The notes: generated from the sequence alone by a model not told the origin. Shown: positions 19,732 to 31,086, numbered from the stretch's first letter. The stretch is 64,000 bases of DNA from Paracoccaceae bacterium (GCA_021741245.1 JAIOYF010000010.1:105485-169484), one strand, 5' to 3'. Made by a program: numbers and translations.

Positions 19732-21948
19732 TCAGCCGTCGAGTTTGGTCAGGTCCGCGACCGAGAGGCAGATGGTGCGGATGCGGTGCAGAAGGTTCAG
19801 GCGGTTGCGCCGGACGATCTGATTTTCGGTGTTGATCTGTGTCGCGGTGAAGAAGGCGTCGATGGGCGCGCGCAAGGTCGCCATCGACTGCATGGCGGTG
19901 GTGAAATCTTCCGTTGCCATGGCGGGTTTGATCGTGCCTTCGGCGGTATCGAGGGCGGTGAAGAGGGCGCGTTCCTCATCCGTTTCCGCGAATTTCGGAT
20001 CGGCGCCGTAGGAATATTCGACGCCATCCTTTTCTTCGGCTTGGGTGAGGATGTTGTTGGCGCGTTTGAAGCCCGCGACGAGGTTTGCCCCGTCTTCGGT
20101 GGCAAGGGTGGCTTGCAGCGCCTGCGCGCGTTTGACCAGCAGGGTGAGGTCGCAATTCCCCGGCATGGCAAGGCAGGCGTCGATGACATCGTGGCGGGTG
20201 TTCTGGTCTTTGAGGAAGACTTTGAGGCGCTCATGCAAGAAATCACGAAGGCTGTCGCTGAGGTCGGGGTTGTGGTCCCGGACGGGAACGAGCCAATCGG
20301 GGACGAGCTTCTCCGCCCCGTCGATCAGTCGGCGGGTTAGGTCACCAAACATGCCGTGCTGAGTTGCCGTCGAAAGGATCTGGGTGAGCAGGTCCAGTGC
20401 AGCCGGATTTGGCCCTGATTGATGACGCAGGATTTGAACATCGACAAGGCGGTCGATGGAGAGGCGGACATCATTCCCCAGCACCAGTCGAATAACCCCC
20501 AGTGCCGCGCGGCGCAGGGCGAAGGGGTCTTTGCTGCCGGTGGGTTTTTCGTCGATTGCCCAGAAGCCGGTCAGGGTGTCGAGTTTGTCGGCCAGCGCCA
20601 CGGCGACCGAAACGGGTTCGGTTGGCACGGTGTCGGTGGGGCCCAAGGGAGAGTAGTGGTCGCGGGCGGCGAGGGCCACGGCCTCTGGCAGGCCAGCGGC
20701 ACGGGCGTAATACATGCCCATCAGGCCCTGAAGTTCCGGGAATTCGCCGACCATGGCAGAGCGCAGGTCGGCCTTGGCCAGCTTCGCCGCCTGTTCGGCC
20801 ATGTCGGGGTCGGCCCCGACCATGGGGGCGATTTCGCGCGCCAGCGCCGCGATGCGGGTGATACGCTCGGCCTGTGAGCCCAGTTTGTTGTGGAAGGTCA
20901 CGGATTTGAGGCCATCAAGCCATTCGCCCATGCCCGCGCGGGCCACGCGCAGGTCGTTTTCCCAGAAGAATTTCGCATCCGACAGGCGGGCGCGCAGCAC
21001 CTTTTGGTTGCCGTGCAAGATGGTGGCGCCGTTGTCGGCGGTTTCGGTATTGGCGACGGTGATGAAGCCTTCGATCCGGCCGGATTTCGGGTTTTTCACC
21101 GAGAAGAACTTTTGATGCTCGCGCATGGAGGTTTGCAGAACCTCTGGCGGCAGGTCGAGGAAGGCCGCGTCAATGCGGCCCATCAGGACCACGGGCCATT
21201 CGACGAGGCCTGCGACCTCGGTCAGCAGGGAGGGGTCTGCGACCACCTCTAGCCCGGCGGCGAAGGCGGCGGTGGTGGCGTCGTGCCAGATCGCGGCCTC
21301 ACGCTCGGCGCTGTCCAAGATCACATGGGCGCGTTTGAGCTTGGCGGTGTAGTCGTCGAAACTGCTGACCGCAAAGGGGGCGGGGGAGAGGAAGCGGTGG
21401 CCGTGGGTGGTGTTGGAGGCGGTGATGCCGTCCACGGTCAGGGGGACAACCTCGGCCCCGGCCTCATCGGTCAGCAGGCAGAGGATGGAATGGAGCGGGC
21501 GGACCCATTTGAGCGAGCCTGCCCCCCAACGCATGGATTTGGGCCATGGGAAGGTGCGGATCGTGGCCTCCAGCACCTCGGCGATGATCTCGGGCGCGGC
21601 GCGGCCGGGGCGTTCGATGACCGCAAAATAGGCCTCGCCCTTTTTGTCGGCGCGCTTTTCCAGTTGGTCGATGGTGAGGCCGGTTGCGCGCAAAAAGCCG
21701 TCGATGGCCTGTTGCGGCGCGGTGGTGGCGGGGCCTTTGCGTTCCTCGCGCACCGCCGCCGAATGGGCGGTCAGCCCCTCAACGGCGAGGGTCAGGCGGC
21801 GCGGGGTGGAAAGGGCCGCGGCATGGGCATAGGTCAGCCCAGCGGTCACAAGACCATCGGTCACCATGCGGCGCAGGTCATCGCGGGCGCGGGCCTGCAT
21901 GCGAGCCGGGATTTCTTCGGAGAAGAGTTCGATCAAGAGGTCGGGCAT
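19732..21948 (-). CDS. glyS: Glycine--tRNA ligase beta subunit
   Basis: MPDLLIELFSEEIPARMQ; GlyS core KFFSVKNPKSGRIEGFITVANTE, DKLDTLTGFWAIDEKPTGSKDPFALRRAALGVIRL. Confidence 0.97.
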   Translation of the reverse strand: MPDLLIELFSEEIPARMQARARDDLRRMVTDGLVTAGLTYAHAAALSTPRRLTLAVEGLTAHSAAVREERKGPATTAPQQAIDGFLRATGLTIDQLEKRADKKGEAYFAVIERPGRAAPEIIAEVLEATIRTFPWPKSMRWGAGSLKWVRPLHSILCLLTDEAGAEVVPLTVDGITASNTTHGHRFLSPAPFAVSSFDDYTAKLKRAHVILDSAEREAAIWHDATTAAFAAGLEVVADPSLLTEVAGLVEWPVVLMGRIDAAFLDLPPEVLQTSMREHQKFFSVKNPKSGRIEGFITVANTETADNGATILHGNQKVLRARLSDAKFFWENDLRVARAGMGEWLDGLKSVTFHNKLGSQAERITRIAALAREIAPMVGADPDMAEQAAKLAKADLRSAMVGEFPELQGLMGMYYARAAGLPEAVALAARDHYSPLGPTDTVPTEPVSVAVALADKLDTLTGFWAIDEKPTGSKDPFALRRAALGVIRLVLGNDVRLSIDRLVDVQILRHQSGPNPAALDLLTQILSTATQHGMFGDLTRRLIDGAEKLVPDWLVPVRDHNPDLSDSLRDFLHERLKVFLKDQNTRHDVIDACLAMPGNCDLTLLVKRAQALQATLATEDGANLVAGFKRANNILTQAEEKDGVEYSYGADPKFAETDEERALFTALDTAEGTIKPAMATEDFTTAMQSMATLRAPIDAFFTATQINTENQIVRRNRLNLLHRIRTICLSVADLTKLDG

Positions 21949-21952
21949 GGCA

Positions 21953-22426
21953 TTACTTCTCGGCCGAAGGGTTCAGTTGGTTCCAGGCAAAGGCGCGGCC
22001 ATCGGGAAAGATGGCGACAACGCGGTCCACATCGGTGTGGATATTGGCCTGCGACAGAAAGGCAAGCGCCTCGCCGCGCTCCAGCGCCTCGCCGATGGCG
22101 GTTGCGTCAAAGCAGTCAAACCAGCCGGGCGCGATCAGGGGGGTGGCCCCCTCATAGGCGACATAGGTTTCGGTCAGCATGGCCTGTGTCATCGGGGTGG
22201 TGAAGCAGGCGCGAAAGCGCAGCGGGCTGCTGTCGGCGTCGATCCCGGTGACGGCCTCGGCAAGGATCGGTTCGGGTTGGCCGCCCTCGATCGTGGTCAG
22301 GGTGATTTCGGCACCGGGCGTAAAGCTGACGGGCGAATAAAAGGCATAGACCTGCAGGTAATAGACTGCTGCCCCGACGATTGCTGCGCTGACCACGATG
22401 GACCCCACCAGATATTTCCCGTTCAT
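21953..22426 (-). CDS. DUF6446-like single-pass membrane protein between glyQ and glyS
   Basis: [38 protein letters not shown]...[10 protein letters not shown]; start overlaps glyQ end. Confidence 0.8.
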   Translation of the reverse strand: MNGKYLVGSIVVSAAIVGAAVYYLQVYAFYSPVSFTPGAEITLTTIEGGQPEPILAEAVTGIDADSSPLRFRACFTTPMTQAMLTETYVAYEGATPLIAPGWFDCFDATAIGEALERGEALAFLSQANIHTDVDRVVAIFPDGRAFAWNQLNPSAEK

Positions 22427-23370
22427 GCTGCTGTTCCGACGGTGTCCAGATCGGCCCCCGCCTCGGTCAGCCGGAAGGCATCGGCGCAGAGTTTGGCCAA
22501 GGCCCGGACGCGACCGATATAGGCCTGCCGTTCGGTCACAGAGATCACGCCGCGCGCATCCAGCAGGTTGAACAGGTGGCTGGCCTTGATGCATTGGTCA
22601 TAGGCCGGGTGGGCCATGATGATGCGCTTGCCGGAATTCGGGTCCTGCGCCGGGAAGTCCAGCAGGCGCTGGCATTCAGCCTCGGCGTTCACAAAGTGTT
22701 GCAGCAGCATATCGGTATTGGCCCCATCGAAATTGTGGCGGGAGTATTCTTCCTCGGTCTGGCGGAAGATATCGCCATAGGTCAGCGGGATCGGCGACTG
22801 CGGATCGTTGAAGGGCATGTCCATGACGTGGTCAATCCCAAGCACGTACATCGCCAAACGCTCCAGCCCATAGGTCAGCTCACCCGAGACGGGGCGGCAA
22901 TCGTGGCCGCCGACCTGTTGGAAATAGGTGAACTGGCTGACCTCCATCCCGTCGCACCAGATTTCCCAGCCAAGCCCCCATGCGCCAAGGGTGGGGGATT
23001 CCCAGTCATCCTCGACAAAGCGGATGTCGTGCAGCGCGGGATCAAGGCCGATGGCGCGCAACGAGCCAAGGTAGAGCTCTTGCATATCGGGCGGGCTGGG
23101 TTTGATGATGACCTGATATTGGTAATAATGCTGCAAGCGGTTGGGGTTTTCGCCATAGCGCCCATCGGTCGGACGGCGCGATGGCTGGACGTAAGCTGCG
23201 GCCCACGGCTTGGTGCCTAGGCTGCGCAGGGTGGTTGCGGGGTGAAAGGTGCCGGCCCCCACCTCCATGTCATAGGGTTGCAGGATGGCACAGCCCTTGG
23301 TCGCCCAATAGCTTTGCAGCCGCAGGATGATTTCCTGAAACGAGCGTGGGCGTGTGGTCACATCTGACAT
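22423..23370 (-). CDS. glyQ: Glycine--tRNA ligase alpha subunit
   Basis: [72 protein letters not shown]. Confidence 0.97.
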   Translation of the reverse strand: MSDVTTRPRSFQEIILRLQSYWATKGCAILQPYDMEVGAGTFHPATTLRSLGTKPWAAAYVQPSRRPTDGRYGENPNRLQHYYQYQVIIKPSPPDMQELYLGSLRAIGLDPALHDIRFVEDDWESPTLGAWGLGWEIWCDGMEVSQFTYFQQVGGHDCRPVSGELTYGLERLAMYVLGIDHVMDMPFNDPQSPIPLTYGDIFRQTEEEYSRHNFDGANTDMLLQHFVNAEAECQRLLDFPAQDPNSGKRIIMAHPAYDQCIKASHLFNLLDARGVISVTERQAYIGRVRALAKLCADAFRLTEAGADLDTVGTAA

Positions 23371-23545
23371 GGTCGTATCCCTTTGGGCGCTGCGGCCCCT
23401 TGAAATGCTCGCCCTCCATAGGCAAGAGGCGCGAAAGGGTCAATGCGGGGCAAAGTCGCGTAAGGCCATGCGAAAAGCACTCGCATCGCGCCGCCCGCGC
23501 CTTTAGGGTGGTAATAATTTGGTTTTCAAGGGGTTGAAATTTGAG

Positions 23546-25303
23546 ATGAGACATCTGCGTGTTGTGGTCTGCGCCCTGTTGTCGCTGATTTGGGCCGGTG
23601 TGGCCACAGCCCAAGATCGGGCTTGGGTTCAAATTGAGGCGCACCCTACCTTGGCCGAGGCGGAACAGCAGGCCCGCGCTTATATGTCGGTTTTTCCCGA
23701 CGTGCAGGGCTTTCGACTTGGGTCGCGCTGGTATGGAATCGCCCTTGGCCCCTATTCCCGCGATGATGCGGCGGTGCGCCTGACCCAGTTGCGGCGCGAG
23801 AATCTGATCCCGGTCGATAGCTTTATCTCTGACGGCAGCAATTTCCGTGAGCAATACTGGCCGGTGGGCGGCACGCAATCTTCGCCCGTCCAGCCGTTGC
23901 CCGCAGCCCCTGCACCCGAAGCCGCTGCTACGGCGGTGCCGGCACCGACGGACCCTGTGATCGCAGAGCCGCGTGACGAAACCCCAGCCGAGGCGCGCCG
24001 ATCAGAGGCGCTGCTGACAGCCGATGAGCGCAAGGATTTGCAACGTGCCCTGCAATGGCAAGGGTTTTACAATGCCGCCATAGACGGGGCCTTTGGCGCA
24101 GGCACGCGGCGGTCGATGGCCGATTGGCAAACCGCCATGGGCGTGGAGCCGACGGGAATTCTGACCCAACGCCAACGCGGAACGCTGGTTGCCAATTGGC
24201 AGGCCGATCTTGCGGAATACGGCTTTGAGTCGGTCATTGAATCCGAGGCGGGGATTGAGGTCACGCTGCCCTTGGGCCTTGTGGTCTTTGACCATTATGA
24301 GCCGCCATTCGTGCATTTCGCCCCCAAGGTGGAGGGGGGGATGCGCGTGATCTTGATCTCGCAGCCCGGTGATCGCGCCGCGCTTTATGGGCTTTATGAT
24401 ATTTTGCAGACCCTTGCGCTGGTGCCGGTGGAGGGCGCGCGCAGCCGCAACGAACGCTCATTCGAGATCAACGGCGCAAATGCGACCGTGCAAAGCTATG
24501 CCTATGCCGAGTTGAGCCGGGGCCTAGTAAAGGGCTATCTGGTGGTTTGGTCGCCTGAACAGGCCGAAAAGGCGGGCCGGGTTCTGACAGAGGTGAAGGC
24601 CAGTTTCCGGGCCGTGGGCAACCGCGCCCTTGACCCCGGCATGGTTGCGATGTCGGACGCCGCGCGCCGCGGCTTGCTGGCGGGGTTGGAATTACGCCGC
24701 CCCAAATTCTCACGCTCGGGCTTTTATGTGGATGGCTCTGGTAAGGTTGTGACCAGTGCCGAGGCTGTGGCGCAATGTGGCCGCATCACGCTTGATGGGG
24801 TGACAGAGGCCAGTGTGACGCTGACGGATGCGGCGACGGGTCTGGCGGTGTTGACGCCCAAGACAGCCCTTTCCCCCCCGGTCGTGGCGGGGTTTCAACT
24901 GGCGGCGGACCGGATCGGGGCCGAGATTGCCGTGGCGGGCTATGCCTATGAAGACACGCTGCCCGCGCCGGTTGTGACCTATGGCACATTGGAAGATGTG
25001 CAGGGCCTGAACGGCGAGGCCGGGCTGAAACGGCTTGGGATTGCCACGCTGCCGGGTGATGCCGGGGGGCCGGTGATTGATGGCACAGGCGCGGTGCTTG
25101 GGATGCTGCTTCCGCGTGCAACGGGCAGCACACGTATCTTGCCCGAGGGGGTGGAGTTCGCTGCCGCGTCCAGCGCCCTTGTGGATGCCCTGCGCGCAGG
25201 GGGGGTGGCGACAACCGAGGCCCCGGCCGCAGGTGCGCTGGCGCCCGAGGATCTGACGCGCAAGGCGATGGCGATGACGGTTCTGGTCTCGTGCTGGGAA
25301 TAG
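23546..25303 (+). CDS. SPOR/peptidoglycan-binding protein with degenerate trypsin-like domain
   Basis: Signal peptide; SPOR-like N-terminus; PG-binding domain (LQRALQWQGFYNAAIDGAFGAGTRRSMADWQ); C-terminal trypsin-fold pattern GKVVTSAEAVAQC ... LPGDAGGPVIDGTG. Confidence 0.8.
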   Translation: MRHLRVVVCALLSLIWAGVATAQDRAWVQIEAHPTLAEAEQQARAYMSVFPDVQGFRLGSRWYGIALGPYSRDDAAVRLTQLRRENLIPVDSFISDGSNFREQYWPVGGTQSSPVQPLPAAPAPEAAATAVPAPTDPVIAEPRDETPAEARRSEALLTADERKDLQRALQWQGFYNAAIDGAFGAGTRRSMADWQTAMGVEPTGILTQRQRGTLVANWQADLAEYGFESVIESEAGIEVTLPLGLVVFDHYEPPFVHFAPKVEGGMRVILISQPGDRAALYGLYDILQTLALVPVEGARSRNERSFEINGANATVQSYAYAELSRGLVKGYLVVWSPEQAEKAGRVLTEVKASFRAVGNRALDPGMVAMSDAARRGLLAGLELRRPKFSRSGFYVDGSGKVVTSAEAVAQCGRITLDGVTEASVTLTDAATGLAVLTPKTALSPPVVAGFQLAADRIGAEIAVAGYAYEDTLPAPVVTYGTLEDVQGLNGEAGLKRLGIATLPGDAGGPVIDGTGAVLGMLLPRATGSTRILPEGVEFAAASSALVDALRAGGVATTEAPAAGALAPEDLTRKAMAMTVLVSCWE

Positions 25304-25350
25304 GCGGTGTAGGGGCGCAGGCCCGTTCAACGCCCGTCTACCGCATACAG

Positions 25351-25381
25351 AAAAAGGGCGCCCATGGGCGCCCTTTTGTTT
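25351..25381. terminator. Bidirectional terminator between convergent CDSs
   Basis: aaaaagggcgcccatgggcgcccttttgttt perfect hairpin. Confidence 0.8.
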
Positions 25382-25397
25382 GTGCTGTGATCTGTGA

Positions 25398-26546
<1,149 letters not shown>

Positions 26547-26548
26547 TC

Positions 26549-27007
26549 ATGCAGATTGACGAGGCTGACCGCCGCATCCTGCGCCATTATCTGGCAGAGC
26601 CGGGATTGGACCGCGCCGTGCTGGCGGAACGCGCCGGGGTCACCACGGCGACCCTGTGGCGACGGCTGGAGCGGCTGCGTGAGGGGGGTGTGATCCGCGC
26701 CGAAGGGGCGGTGATCAACTGGCGCCGCTTGGGCTATGAGGTGGAGGTGTCCTTGCGCTTTACGCTTGATAAGACCAACCCCCGCGCCTTTGACGAATTC
26801 ATCGAGGCCAGCCGCGAGGTGCCCGAGGTGGTGGCGATTGAAACCTTTTTGGGCCGCGTGGATGTGCGGCTGAACGTGATTGCCCGCGACATGGCGCATT
26901 ACCAAGAGGTCTACCGCACCCGCATCCTTGCGCTTCCGCATATTGCGGAACTGGACGCGCTGATGCTGATTGCGACGATCAAGGATGATGAAGGGCTGCC
27001 GCTATGA
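26549..27007 (+). CDS. Lrp/AsnC family transcriptional regulator (copy 1)
   Basis: DEADRRILRHYLAEPGLDRAVLAERAGVTTATLWRRLERLREGGVI plus RAM-like domain. Confidence 0.9.
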   Translation: MQIDEADRRILRHYLAEPGLDRAVLAERAGVTTATLWRRLERLREGGVIRAEGAVINWRRLGYEVEVSLRFTLDKTNPRAFDEFIEASREVPEVVAIETFLGRVDVRLNVIARDMAHYQEVYRTRILALPHIAELDALMLIATIKDDEGLPL

Positions 27008-27468
27008 GCGGGGTTGATTTGGACGATCTGGATCGTGCGATCCTGCGCGCCCTGTCGCAAGACGGCAGTCTTGGGGCGGGCGAATTGGGGCGTAGGCTGG
27101 GGCTCAGCCAACCTGCCGCTTGGCGCCGGGTCCGGCGGCTGGAAGAGGCGGGGGTGATCGCGGGGCGGCGGGTGGATGTGGACCGGCCCGCGCTGGGCTT
27201 TGGCGTGACGGTGTTTCTGGGGGTCAAGTTGGCGACCAAAGGCCGCGTCAGCCTTGAGGATTTTGAGCGTGCAGTGACGGCCATCCCCGAGGTGCAGGTG
27301 GTGCAACACGTGCTTGGGGTGTTCGACTACCGCTTGCGGGTGGTGGCGCGCGATATTGCCGACTTTGAGCGGGTCTTGCGCCGCCGGATCATGACCTTGC
27401 CGGGCGTGGGGCAGGTGGAGGCCAATGTGTTGCTGACCGAAGAGCGCAGACCGGGGCCGATTGGGTAA
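27004..27468 (+). CDS. Lrp/AsnC family transcriptional regulator (copy 2)
   Basis: LDDLDRAILRALSQDGSLGAGELGRRLGLSQPAAWRRVRRLEEAGVI; ATGA overlap with copy 1. Confidence 0.9.
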   Translation: MSGVDLDDLDRAILRALSQDGSLGAGELGRRLGLSQPAAWRRVRRLEEAGVIAGRRVDVDRPALGFGVTVFLGVKLATKGRVSLEDFERAVTAIPEVQVVQHVLGVFDYRLRVVARDIADFERVLRRRIMTLPGVGQVEANVLLTEERRPGPIG

Positions 27469-27473
27469 GCAAT

Positions 27474-27522
27474 AGCTGACTTTTTCCTTCAGCGAGGCTT
27501 TGGTAAGCTGACGCCGTCAGCT
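27474..27522 (+). promoter_or_regulatory. Candidate operator with three AGCTGAC half-sites
   Basis: AGCTGAC (27474-27480) and AGCTGAC-GCC-GTCAGCT (27506-27522), 10 nt before the ATG at 27533. Confidence 0.45.
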
Positions 27523-27532
27523 GGAGCACTCA

Positions 27533-28639
27533 ATGAAGATCGTCAAACTGGAAACCTTCGGGAATGAATTCGTGACCTTCGTCCGGGCCACGTCGGACAC
27601 CGGGGCAACAGGCTGGGGCCAGCTTTCCACCTATAACGCCGACATTACGACGACGATCTTTCACCGCCAGATCGCGCCCCATGCGCTGGGCACCGATGCG
27701 TTGGATTTTGCCGATACCCTTTCGCTGATTGGCGAGCGGGAGCATAAGTATCCCGGCAGCTATCTGCGACGGGCCATGGCGGGCCTTGATACCGCCCTGT
27801 GGGATCTGCGGGGCAAGGTGGAGGGCAAGCCCGTGGTCAGCTTGCTTGGTGGCACGCCCGGCCCCTTGCGGGCCTATGCCAGCAGCATGAAGCGCGACAT
27901 CACCCCAAAGGATGAGGCGGCACGGTTTTTGCGCTTGCGCGATGAACAGGGCTTTACCGCGTTCAAATGGCGCGTGGGGCGCGAATGTGGCCGGGACGCG
28001 GATGAATGGCCCGGACGCACCAAAGAGGTGATCGAAGGCGTCGCGGCCGCCTTGGGCGACGGGATCGACAAGCTGGTGGATGCCAATTCCTGCTACTCGC
28101 CCGGTCAGGCGATCCGCGTCGGGCATATGCTGGAAGACAACGGTATCGGGCATTTCGAGGAACCCTGCCCCTATTGGGAATATGAGCAAACCGCCTTGGT
28201 GCGGTCCGAACTTGCGCTGGATGTCACCGGGGGGGAGCAGGATTGTGAATTCGCCACATGGTCGCGCATGTTCGATCTGGGTGCGGTCGATATCGCGCAG
28301 CCCGATGTGATGTATATGGGCGGGATCACCCGCACGCTTGAGGTGTGCCGCATGGCGCAGGCCGTGGGGCTGAAGGTCACGCCGCATGCCGCCAACCTGT
28401 CCTTGGTCACGATGTGCACGATGCATCTGCTCAAGGCCATTCCAAATGCCGGAAAGTATCTGGAACTGTCGATTGAAGGGGCCGATTATTACCCGTGGCA
28501 ACAAGGGCTTTTCCAAGGCGATCCGTACCGCGTGGACGGCGGGCAGGTCATCGTTCACGACGCGCCGGGCTGGGGGATCGAGATCAATCCCGAGTGGTTG
28601 GCAGATGCGACATATCAGGTGTCGGACATGGCTGGATGA
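27533..28639 (+). CDS. Mandelate racemase/muconate lactonizing enzyme (enolase superfamily), MR-like
   Basis: FKWRVG, VDANSCYSP, HFEEPCPYWEYE, TGGEQD, VDIAQPDV, TPHAAN: MR-type metal ligands and His dyad; substrate unknown. Confidence 0.9.
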   Translation: MKIVKLETFGNEFVTFVRATSDTGATGWGQLSTYNADITTTIFHRQIAPHALGTDALDFADTLSLIGEREHKYPGSYLRRAMAGLDTALWDLRGKVEGKPVVSLLGGTPGPLRAYASSMKRDITPKDEAARFLRLRDEQGFTAFKWRVGRECGRDADEWPGRTKEVIEGVAAALGDGIDKLVDANSCYSPGQAIRVGHMLEDNGIGHFEEPCPYWEYEQTALVRSELALDVTGGEQDCEFATWSRMFDLGAVDIAQPDVMYMGGITRTLEVCRMAQAVGLKVTPHAANLSLVTMCTMHLLKAIPNAGKYLELSIEGADYYPWQQGLFQGDPYRVDGGQVIVHDAPGWGIEINPEWLADATYQVSDMAG

Positions 28640-28685
28640 TTCATCACTTTTGCACTAGCTTTGTGCCAAAGAAATGGAGAAGCCT

Positions 28686-29810
28686 ATGCCCGGATTGCAC
28701 GCAAATGTTGACCCTGATGGACTGGAAGAGTTCTCGGTGGTGTTTACCGACCGATCGCTGAACCACATGTCCGCCAAATTTCAGGCCGTGATGCGCGATG
28801 TCTCGGGTATGCTCAAAGAGGTCTACAAAGGCTCGGCCGTGGCCCTAGTGCCCGGTGGCGGCACCTATGCGATGGAGGCTGTGGCACGGCAGTTCGGTCA
28901 GGGTAATGCGCTGATCGTGCGCAATGGTTGGTTTTCCTATCGCTGGACCCAGATTTTTGAGGCCGGCGGATTTGCGCAATCCACCACCGTGGTGATGGCC
29001 CGCCAGACCGGCAATGACCCGCGCGCGCCCTATGCGCCGCCCCCGGTGGAGGAGGTCTGCGCCAAGATCCGTGAGACAAAGCCCGATGCGGTTTTTGCCC
29101 CGCATGTGGAAACCAGCGCCGGGATCATCCTGCCTGATGACTATATCACGAAAATCGCCGCCGCCGCACATGAGGTGGGCGCGCTGATGGTGCTTGATTG
29201 CATCGCAAGCGGCTGTATCTGGGTGGATATGGAAGCGACGGGCGTCGATGTTCTGATCTCAGCCCCGCAAAAGGGCTGGTCGGCCAGCCCCTCGGCCGGG
29301 GTCGTGGTGATGAGCCCGCGTGCAGAAGAGCGTCTGGCGGCGACCAGTTCCAACAGTTTCGCGGTGGATCTGAAGAAATGGCGCGCCATGATGGCCGCCT
29401 ATGAGGGGGGCGGCCACGCCTATCACGCCACCATGCCGACCGATGCGATCCTTGGGTTCCGCGATGCGATGCTGGAAACCAAGACGATGGGATTTGACAC
29501 GGCCAAGGCGGCGCAATGGGATCTTGGCAACGCGGTCAGGGCCTTGATGGCAAAAAAGGGCGTGAAGTCGGTGGCGGCAGAGGGGTTTCAGGCCCCCGGT
29601 GTGGTTGTCAGCTATACGGACGATCCGGGTGTGCAAAACGGCTCCAAGTTCCGCGAACAGGGCTTGCAGATCGCCGCTGGCGTGCCGTTGCAAGTGGGCG
29701 AGGGCGAGGCGTTCAAGACCTTTCGGCTTGGCCTTTTTGGTCTGGACAAGCTTAAAGACGTGCCAGCAACCGTGGCGCGGCTGGAACGGGCGGTCGAGGC
29801 GGTTCTGTAA
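28686..29810 (+). CDS. Class V aminotransferase (alanine/serine-glyoxylate aminotransferase-like)
   Basis: VPGGGTYAMEAVARQF, HVETSAGI, ISAPQKGWSASPSAGVVVMS (PLP lysine region). Confidence 0.87.
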   Translation: MPGLHANVDPDGLEEFSVVFTDRSLNHMSAKFQAVMRDVSGMLKEVYKGSAVALVPGGGTYAMEAVARQFGQGNALIVRNGWFSYRWTQIFEAGGFAQSTTVVMARQTGNDPRAPYAPPPVEEVCAKIRETKPDAVFAPHVETSAGIILPDDYITKIAAAAHEVGALMVLDCIASGCIWVDMEATGVDVLISAPQKGWSASPSAGVVVMSPRAEERLAATSSNSFAVDLKKWRAMMAAYEGGGHAYHATMPTDAILGFRDAMLETKTMGFDTAKAAQWDLGNAVRALMAKKGVKSVAAEGFQAPGVVVSYTDDPGVQNGSKFREQGLQIAAGVPLQVGEGEAFKTFRLGLFGLDKLKDVPATVARLERAVEAVL

Positions 29811-29862
29811 GATCACGTGGATCAGGCTGGAAAATCGTTTCCAGCCTGTCCTTGCCGAGGCT

Positions 29863-31086
29863 TCAGGGGGTGGTCGTCTTTGTGTCCACCGACCGCACGC
29901 CAAGGCCAACGCGCATCAGGGTTTGGCGCACGGGCCGCGCGGAATAAAGCGCTTCCAGCGCCTTTGCCCGCAGATCGCGCAGGCCCTGCGCGCCCACCAT
30001 CGACGCCCGGTTCAGCAGATCAATCCCCGTCACCCGCGCCTGAACATCCAAGTGCCGCTTGCGGTGATAGGTTTCCAGCATCTTGTCCGAGCCGATCTCT
30101 GCCGGTGCCGCTTTTGCCAGATCCAGCAGTTCCCGCAGATCGGCCAAACTCATGTTCAGACCCTGCGCCCCGATGGGCGGCATCACATGCGCGGCCTCTG
30201 CCATCAGCGCGCAGCGCTCGCCCGACATGCGCGCCGCGATCTGGCTGATGATGGGCCAGACCGTCAGGTTGCTTGCCAAGGTCAGGGGCCCCAGCACATG
30301 GCAGGACCGCAGGTTCATTTCGGCCTCAAATTCCGGGACGGGCAGGGCGGCCAGCCGCTCCACATTTGGGCCCGTTTCCATCCACACCACGGCCGAGGCC
30401 GGCAATCCATCGCGATCCGGCAGGGGAACCAAGGTGAACGGCCCACCGCTGCGGTGAATTTCGGTTGAAACGTTCTGATGCGGCAAGGGATGCGTGACGG
30501 CAAAGGCAAGCGCCTTTTGGCCATAGCGCGTTGTCGTGACAGGAATGCCAAGCGATTGGCGCACCAGCGAGTCGCGGCCATCCGCCCCGATGACCATGCG
30601 CGCCCGCACATTCGTGCCATCCGAAAGGGTGACCAAAGCCTCGCTCGCCCGTGTCAGGAGCCGGGTCGTGGCGGTGCCGGGGCGAAAATCGACATTGGGC
30701 AGCTCGGCCAGACGCGCGACCATTTCGCGGCGCAAAAGCCAGTTGGGCAGGTTCCAGCCAAAGGGTTGGTCCGAAACGTCAGAGGCGTTGAAATCCTTGA
30801 TCAGCCTTGGTTCGGGCACAACGCCGCCCGCATCGATGATGCGCATGATCTGCAGCGCCGCCGCATGGGGAAACAGGCGATCCCAAAGCCCCGCCTCTTG
30901 CAGCACCGAGACCGAGGGCTGCAAGAACGCCGTGCTGCGCAAATCGGCACCGGCATCGCTGGCCGAGGTGACAGGGGGGCTTGGATCAACGCAGATGACC
31001 CGAAACCCGGCCGTGCCAAAGGCCGCCGCGGCTGTCAGGCCGGCCACACCGCCGCCGGAAATCAAGATATCTGTCTCAAGGCGCAT
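29863..31086 (-). CDS. UbiH/UbiF-family FAD-dependent hydroxylase
   Basis: DILISGGGVAGLTAAAAFG, GADGRDSLVRQSLGI, GEALCALMAEAAHVMPPIGAQGLNMSLADL-like COQ6 pattern; start at 31086. Confidence 0.9.
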   Translation of the reverse strand: MRLETDILISGGGVAGLTAAAAFGTAGFRVICVDPSPPVTSASDAGADLRSTAFLQPSVSVLQEAGLWDRLFPHAAALQIMRIIDAGGVVPEPRLIKDFNASDVSDQPFGWNLPNWLLRREMVARLAELPNVDFRPGTATTRLLTRASEALVTLSDGTNVRARMVIGADGRDSLVRQSLGIPVTTTRYGQKALAFAVTHPLPHQNVSTEIHRSGGPFTLVPLPDRDGLPASAVVWMETGPNVERLAALPVPEFEAEMNLRSCHVLGPLTLASNLTVWPIISQIAARMSGERCALMAEAAHVMPPIGAQGLNMSLADLRELLDLAKAAPAEIGSDKMLETYHRKRHLDVQARVTGIDLLNRASMVGAQGLRDLRAKALEALYSARPVRQTLMRVGLGVRSVDTKTTTP

